Source of the DNA: Pseudomonadota bacterium
Lineage (GTDB): Bacteria > Pseudomonadota > Gammaproteobacteria > Enterobacterales > Enterobacteriaceae
Direction: 5' to 3'
DNA: 6,511 nt
NCBI GenBank assembly: GCA_023425455.1
Contig: JAFACP010000460.1
Span: 1-6,511 of the forward strand
Both the position numbers and the translations under genes were made by a program. This document shows, in pieces, positions 5,686-6,511 of this stretch (the stretch's first letter is position 1; each line of letters starts with the position of its first letter). Below the pieces are notes generated by a model, which was given only the letters and a program-made list of their open reading frames with translations, had not been told where the DNA came from and ran no database searches.

Positions 5686-6423
5686 TTAACTGTAGAAACT
5701 CTGCGCCAGCGAACTGACCAGCAGTTGCCAGCCGTCGACCAGCACGAAGAGCATGATCTTAAAGGGCAGGGCAATGGTGGCCGGCGGCACCATCATCATC
5801 CCCAGCGCCATCAGCACGCTGGCGATCACCAGATCGATAATCAGGAAAGGGATAAAGATCGTGAAGCCGATCTGGAAGGCCGTTTTCAGCTCGCTGGTGA
5901 CATACGCGGGCAGCAGAATGCGCATTGGCACCGCCTCCGGGCCCTGCAGCTCGCCGGTATTCGCCAGCCGGGCAAACAGGGCTAAATCTGCCTCACGCGT
6001 CTGGCGCAGCATAAATTCGCGCAGCGGCTGCGCACCTTTTTCCAGCGCGACCTGCATCGAGATCTTATCTTCGCTGAACGGCTGGTAGGCGTCGGTGTAA
6101 ATCTTATCGATAACCGGCGACATAATGAAAAAGGTCAAAAACAGCGCCAGGCCCAGCAGCACCTGATTCGGCGGCGCGGAAGGCGTACCCAGCGCGTTAC
6201 GCAGCAGACCAAAGACGATGATGATGCGGGTGAAGCTGGTCATCATCAGCAAAATGGCCGGAATGAAGGTCAGGGAGGTGATAAAGACCAGGGTCTGCAC
6301 CGGCAGCGACCAGCTTTGTCCTCCGCCGGCAAGCGGCGTGGAAACCAGGCCCGGTAGCTGGGCATAGACGGCGGGAGCGAACAGCGCAAGGCCTGCAAGC
6401 GTAAGGGATAACAAACGGCGCAT
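5686..6423 (-). CDS. fliP: Flagellar export gate protein FliP
   Basis: FliP is the five-copy core subunit of the flagellar export gate. The 245-residue product has the full E. coli length. It opens with a cleavable signal peptide, unusual for the gate proteins but known for FliP (1-21, cut after VYA). Next come the family signature [20 protein letters not shown] and [18 protein letters not shown], then a periplasmic loop, then the second signature [20 protein letters not shown] with the methionine cluster M209-M211, which forms the pore-sealing gasket in Salmonella. The C-terminus ends [15 protein letters not shown]. All key elements are intact. GGGAG (6430-6434, minus strand) lies six bases before the ATG, and the start codon overlaps the fliO stop by one base (TGATG), as expected for a coupled operon. 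Confidence 0.98.
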   Translation of the reverse strand: MRRLLSLTLAGLALFAPAVYAQLPGLVSTPLAGGGQSWSLPVQTLVFITSLTFIPAILLMMTSFTRIIIVFGLLRNALGTPSAPPNQVLLGLALFLTFFIMSPVIDKIYTDAYQPFSEDKISMQVALEKGAQPLREFMLRQTREADLALFARLANTGELQGPEAVPMRILLPAYVTSELKTAFQIGFTIFIPFLIIDLVIASVLMALGMMMVPPATIALPFKIMLFVLVDGWQLLVSSLAQSFYS

Positions 6424-6511
6424 CAGGATCTCCCGGAACGCTTAAGCAAACTCTTCATAACCGACTGAAAATCCGCCGGGGTTTCTGCGTTTACATCGCC
6501 GGTGGCTGGCG
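6423..6511 (-). CDS. fliO: Flagellar biosynthesis protein FliO, C-terminal end (partial)
   Basis: Only the last 28 codons and the TGA stop (6423-6425) lie in the window; the gene continues past the right edge. The tail [16 protein letters not shown] is nearly identical to the end of E. coli FliO as I remember it ([16 protein letters not shown]). The preceding residues ([12 protein letters not shown]) are a variable, low-complexity linker. FliO is an inner-membrane protein that assists assembly of the FliP ring and is not part of the finished gate. Its stop codon overlaps the fliP start by one base. The fragment is cut by the window edge; it is not a broken gene. Confidence 0.9.
   Translation of the reverse strand, partial: PATGDVNAETPADFQSVMKSLLKRSGRS

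Noticed and set aside
5676..5774. Extended fliQ start at 5774
   Set aside because: It would overlap fliP deeply, adds cysteine- and tryptophan-rich residues absent from the family, and ignores the strong site before 5675.

Overview
The window is a core chromosomal segment of a motile enterobacterium (family Enterobacteriaceae, GC-rich coding sequence, in the Enterobacter/Citrobacter/Leclercia range; the genus cannot be fixed from this sequence alone). Gene order and orientation match the E. coli K-12 segment fliOPQR - rcsA - dsrB - yodD - dsrA - mpgP(yedP) - dgcQ(yedQ) - yodC, read here in reverse. I recognise every annotated gene by comparison with remembered E. coli proteins. No mobile element, phage gene, CRISPR array, tRNA or rRNA is visible, and no non-coding stretch exceeds 300 bases.

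Layout. 6-185 (+): yodC, a complete 59-residue small protein, followed by a perfect hairpin. 288-1988 (+): dgcQ, a membrane-bound diguanylate cyclase with GGEEF active site and RxxD inhibitory site. 1955-2770 (-): mpgP, a HAD phosphatase converging on dgcQ with a 34-base overlap. 2771-2966: regulatory spacer with an exact RcsAB-box consensus and the dsrA promoter. About 2967-3056 (+): the small RNA DsrA with its terminator. 3061-3273 (-) yodD and 3402-3590 (+) dsrB, divergent, each behind a sigma-S-like -10 element. 3694-4317 (-): rcsA with its own terminator. 4318-4612: the rcsA leader and upstream region, AT-rich, with a long-range inverted repeat and an RcsAB box. 4613-6511 (-): fliR, fliQ, fliP and the last 28 codons of fliO, tightly packed genes of the flagellar export gate.

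How the genes fit together. The segment joins regulators and outputs of the motile-to-sessile and stress decision. The Fli genes build the flagellar export gate, RcsA with RcsB promotes capsule synthesis and represses motility, DgcQ makes c-di-GMP, and DsrA raises RpoS translation and lowers H-NS. The two genes beside dsrA (yodD, dsrB) look like RpoS targets, and RcsA is a classical H-NS-silenced gene. The most useful non-routine observations are an exact RcsAB box between mpgP and dsrA with a partial copy beside the dsrA promoter, a C interrupting the DsrA linker U-tract next to the hns-pairing segment, a shared N-terminal motif in YodC and DsrB, a small hydrophobic ORF upstream of mpgP, and a folded rcsA leader. 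I found no sign of a wholly new multi-gene system.
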